Shown here piece after piece: positions 22,381 through 24,240 of a stretch of 24,240 nucleotides of DNA. A program made the translations under genes and the position numbers. The stretch's first letter is position 1; every line of letters starts with the position of its first letter. Where the stretch lies: positions 1 through 24,240 of the forward strand of contig CAMAIG010000002.1 in NCBI GenBank assembly GCA_945835085.1. Reading direction: 5' to 3'. The DNA is from an uncultured Ruminococcus sp. GTDB taxonomy: Bacteria > Bacillota > Clostridia > Oscillospirales > Ruminococcaceae. Below the pieces are notes generated by a model. The model made no database searches and was not told the DNA's origin. It saw only the letters and a program-made list of their open reading frames with translations.

Positions 22381-22429
22381 TGGTCGAGGTGACGTGATTC
22401 GAACACGCGGCCTCTTCGTCCCGAACGAA
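22381..22429 (-). other. attP core: 3' half of a tRNA-Pro(CGG) gene
   Basis: On the - strand the sequence follows the second half of tRNA-Pro: anticodon loop TTCGGGA (anticodon CGG, G37), 3' anticodon stem CGAAG, variable AGGCC, T-arm GCGTG-TTCGAAT-CACGT, acceptor strand CACCTCG, discriminator A and CCA. The 5' anticodon stem is TTCG preceded by G where C is needed, and no D-arm or 5' acceptor follows, so this is not a functional tRNA. It is the identity block through which the adjacent integrase should recombine with a host tRNA-Pro gene, restoring it. Confidence 0.85.
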
Positions 22430-22479
22430 CAGAAAAACGGGGCGTAATCAACGTAGGCAAGCCATTTGCACACATGACA

Positions 22480-22498
22480 TTGCAACCATTTTGCAACC
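22480..22498 (+). repeat. Integrase arm-type sites, right arm (candidate)
   Basis: TTGCAACC at 22480-22487 and TTTTGCAACC at 22489-22498, with TTGCAAC starts 11 bp apart, as in the left arm. They lie between the att core and the end of the integrase gene. Confidence 0.6.
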
Positions 22499-22508
22499 AA
22501 TAATTGCA

Positions 22509-23678
22509 TTATCCCATTTTATCGAAAAATTCGTCAAGCTTGGACATCTGATTGGTTTTGTACTCATCGTCAAGATGTGTGTATATATCCATAGTAGTTT
22601 GGATATCGGCATGACCTGCTTGCTTTGATGCGGTGATAACATCAACTCCTGCCATATACATATTCGTGATAAAGGTATGTCTGAGCCAATGCGCAGTAAA
22701 GTTCGGGATAACCATTGGTATTTTTTCTCGGGCAAACCTACTTGACGGCTTTTTGTAAGATCTTTTATTGCCGTCCTTATCGGTAATAAAAATCCCGGAA
22801 AAATCACCGAATTTAAAATTAAGTTCACACATATAGCTCTCCCACAATGATCTCCAGCTGCCGCTTGACATTACAGATCCGTCGGGAGCGGGTACTACAA
22901 GCATATTGGTTGCTTTGGCCTGTTCAGCCGATAGATAATCACAAAGCACCCGAGGGATATTTACAGTCCTCATGCCCGCCTTTGTCTTGGTACGGTGCTT
23001 GATCTCGGGCTTGCCGTCAACCATAACCATAGCCTTGTTTACAGTTATACGGCGGTTTGCAAAATCTATATCACGCCAGGTAAGAGCAAGCAGCTCGCCT
23101 CTCCTCAATCCAGCATACATCATTATCATTGCGCCGATATGTGCTCTGTGATCTGTGGGAGCGGATATCCATGATTGTTCCTCTTTAGTCAAGGCTCTAC
23201 GTTCTTCCGCAGGTTCGACTTGCGGGATAATCACGCCTTTAGCCGGGTTAAAATCCATAACACGGCTTACGATCGCATAATCGCAAATCTGCGAAAAAAC
23301 TGATTTATACTCTTTCAATGTCTTTTCGGCGGCACCGTCCTCAAAGGCTTTATTAATTATATCCTGGATATCGGCAACTGTAAGCTTTGATATGGGGATA
23401 TAATGCAGATCGGACATTTTATCAATGCGATATGAGTAAGACTTATATCTGCCATCAGATACGCTAAGCTTTTTCAGAGCAAGCCAACGGTTAGCCCAAA
23501 ATAAAAAAGTCTCTTTTTCTGCGCTTACATCAATGCCCTTTCCAAGCTTTAATTTGACATCCTGCACCTTAGCGTCAAGCTCTTTAGGAGTATGTGCCGA
23601 GAGCCATTTGTATTTGCCATCACCTAGCGATATCTTTGTACGGTACAATCCGTTTGCCTGCTTAGAGTATTTTGGCAT
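22509..23678 (-). CDS. int: Tyrosine recombinase (phage integrase)
   Basis: A 389-residue integrase that catalyses site-specific recombination between attP and the host tRNA gene. An N-terminal arm-binding domain (about 1-50, LYRTKISLGDGKYKWLSAHT) precedes a core-binding SAM-like domain (55-150) and the catalytic domain. Active-site residues are visible: Arg192 in GLRRGE, a Lys in HRTKTKAG around 231-233, His330 and Arg333 in HWLRH, His356 in AGHAD, and the nucleophile Tyr366 in MDIYTHL. ATG 23678 follows AAGGGAGGAC. The gene ends about 80 bases from the att core, the usual arrangement. Confidence 0.96.
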   Translation of the reverse strand: MPKYSKQANGLYRTKISLGDGKYKWLSAHTPKELDAKVQDVKLKLGKGIDVSAEKETFLFWANRWLALKKLSVSDGRYKSYSYRIDKMSDLHYIPISKLTVADIQDIINKAFEDGAAEKTLKEYKSVFSQICDYAIVSRVMDFNPAKGVIIPQVEPAEERRALTKEEQSWISAPTDHRAHIGAMIMMYAGLRRGELLALTWRDIDFANRRITVNKAMVMVDGKPEIKHRTKTKAGMRTVNIPRVLCDYLSAEQAKATNMLVVPAPDGSVMSSGSWRSLWESYMCELNFKFGDFSGIFITDKDGNKRSYKKPSSRFAREKIPMVIPNFTAHWLRHTFITNMYMAGVDVITASKQAGHADIQTTMDIYTHLDDEYKTNQMSKLDEFFDKMG

Positions 23679-23734
23679 AATAGTCCTCCCTTATATCTTG
23701 ATTGGGGATTTTTTATATTCCTATATATCATTTT

Positions 23735-23765
23735 CGCTCCCGAATTATCGGGAGCGGTTTTTCTT
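23735..23765 (+). terminator. Rightward hairpin terminator between repressor and integrase
   Basis: A perfect 9-bp stem CGCTCCCGA/TCGGGAGCG with loop ATTA followed by GTTTTTCTTT on the + strand. On the - strand, the direction of both flanking genes, the hairpin is followed by AAAATG and lacks a T-tract. Its natural direction is therefore against the genes around it. Confidence 0.7.
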
Positions 23766-23782
23766 TACTTTGTACGATACCA

Positions 23783-24211
23783 CTATACTGCGTCTTTTTC
23801 TTGAGGTGTGCGGGCATCATCTTCAAGCTTGCCGCAATCGGTGGTTTCAATTTCCGTATCGGAGCTTTCTTCCATCGTTTCGGCAACAGCTTTATGCAGA
23901 AATTCCATGAGATCGGAGCGCATTTCCTTCGGAAGATTAACATAGCCTTCAAAAATCTTTTTTTCAAAGGCTGACATATTAAATTCCGATGCAAGCTTAT
24001 CAATGGTAGTCTGTTCTCTCTTTGACCTTCCTAGCAGATAGTCAATTGAAACAGAAAACATATCGGCAATATTACATAATAGTTCATTTTTTGGTTCGCT
24101 TACTCCCTGCTCATATGTCTGCCATGCCCTCAATGTAATACCAAGTTTGTCAGCACATTCTTTTTGTGTCATATTTGTTTTCTCACGTGCAATTTTTATG
24201 TTGTTTGTCAT
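23783..24211 (-). CDS. XRE/CI-like phage repressor
   Basis: A 142-residue DNA-binding protein. ATG 24211 has AAAGGAAGTGA upstream; a GTG at 24220 would overlap that site. The N-terminal 65 residues form a classic HTH_3 domain (NMTQKECADKLGITLRAWQT, then YEQGVSEPKNELLCNIADMF and DYLLGRSKRE). The middle has a helical region (MSAFEKKIFEGYVNLPKEMR), and the tail is acidic and probably disordered (EESSDTEIETTDCGKLEDD). There is no S24 peptidase domain, so it is not a self-cleaving LexA-type repressor. Position beside int fits a lysogeny regulator. Confidence 0.85.
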   Translation of the reverse strand: MTNNIKIAREKTNMTQKECADKLGITLRAWQTYEQGVSEPKNELLCNIADMFSVSIDYLLGRSKREQTTIDKLASEFNMSAFEKKIFEGYVNLPKEMRSDLMEFLHKAVAETMEESSDTEIETTDCGKLEDDARTPQEKDAV

Positions 24212-24240
24212 ATTAGTCACTTCCTTTCTTTTGTATAGTT

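Noticed and set aside
22381..22429. Complete tRNA-Pro gene
   Set aside because: Only the 3' half is present; the 5' acceptor strand and D-arm are missing and the first anticodon-stem pair is broken.

Overview
This window reads as the late half of a temperate, HK97-like siphovirus (long non-contractile tail) infecting a Gram-positive anaerobe. The strong AGGAGG-type ribosome-binding sites, frequent GTG/TTG starts, HK97-type head genes, phi13-type tail tube proteins, CD1375-family small protein and NrdD-tail-like protein suggest a Clostridia host, perhaps Ruminococcus or another Oscillospiraceae. The host is inferred; no host gene is visible.

Layout. Positions 1-466 carry a P27-type small terminase subunit. 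Positions 474-2937 hold an accessory block between the two terminase genes. It contains tandem paralogous Cys-rich proteins, a zinc-ribbon protein, an NrdD-C-terminus-like protein, a 26-residue hydrophobic peptide, an XRE regulator, a 21-bp tandem repeat array, two further small proteins and about 450 bases rich in hairpins. Positions 2938-8001 are the head module: large terminase, portal, protease and capsid (with an internal in-frame start). Positions 8049-9331 are four connector/neck genes. Positions 9348-11377 hold two homologous tail-tube-like proteins separated by a terminator, then the tail chaperone. Positions 11389-18911 hold the tape measure, a small distal tail protein, the hub and two putative receptor-binding proteins with AT-rich modules. 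Positions 18924-20544 hold two small genes, the holin and a C40-type endolysin with an SH3-like tail, closed by a bidirectional terminator.

The strand then switches. Positions 20584-22016 carry a four-gene leftward operon driven by a consensus -35/-10 promoter. It has three small orphan proteins and a terminal HTH protein, with a near-identical RNA hairpin (loop GUGACAG) in each intergenic gap. This matches the layout of phage anti-defence (acr-aca-type) loci. Next come a leftward terminator, a complete attP (paired arm-type repeats flanking the 3' half of a tRNA-Pro(CGG) gene plus a terminator), a tyrosine integrase and an XRE repressor, all leftward.

Because lysis/moron genes and the integrase lie on opposite sides of an unsplit attP, the sequence represents a circularised or virion-form phage genome rather than an integrated prophage. 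Across the window the octamer GGGAGCGG occurs 18 times on the + strand and not at all on the - strand, in all reading frames and also inside - strand genes. It contains the B. subtilis Chi core AGCGG and is a good candidate Chi-like site. The best leads for new biology are the leftward operon with its hairpins, the octamer, the 21-bp array and the structured region before the large terminase.
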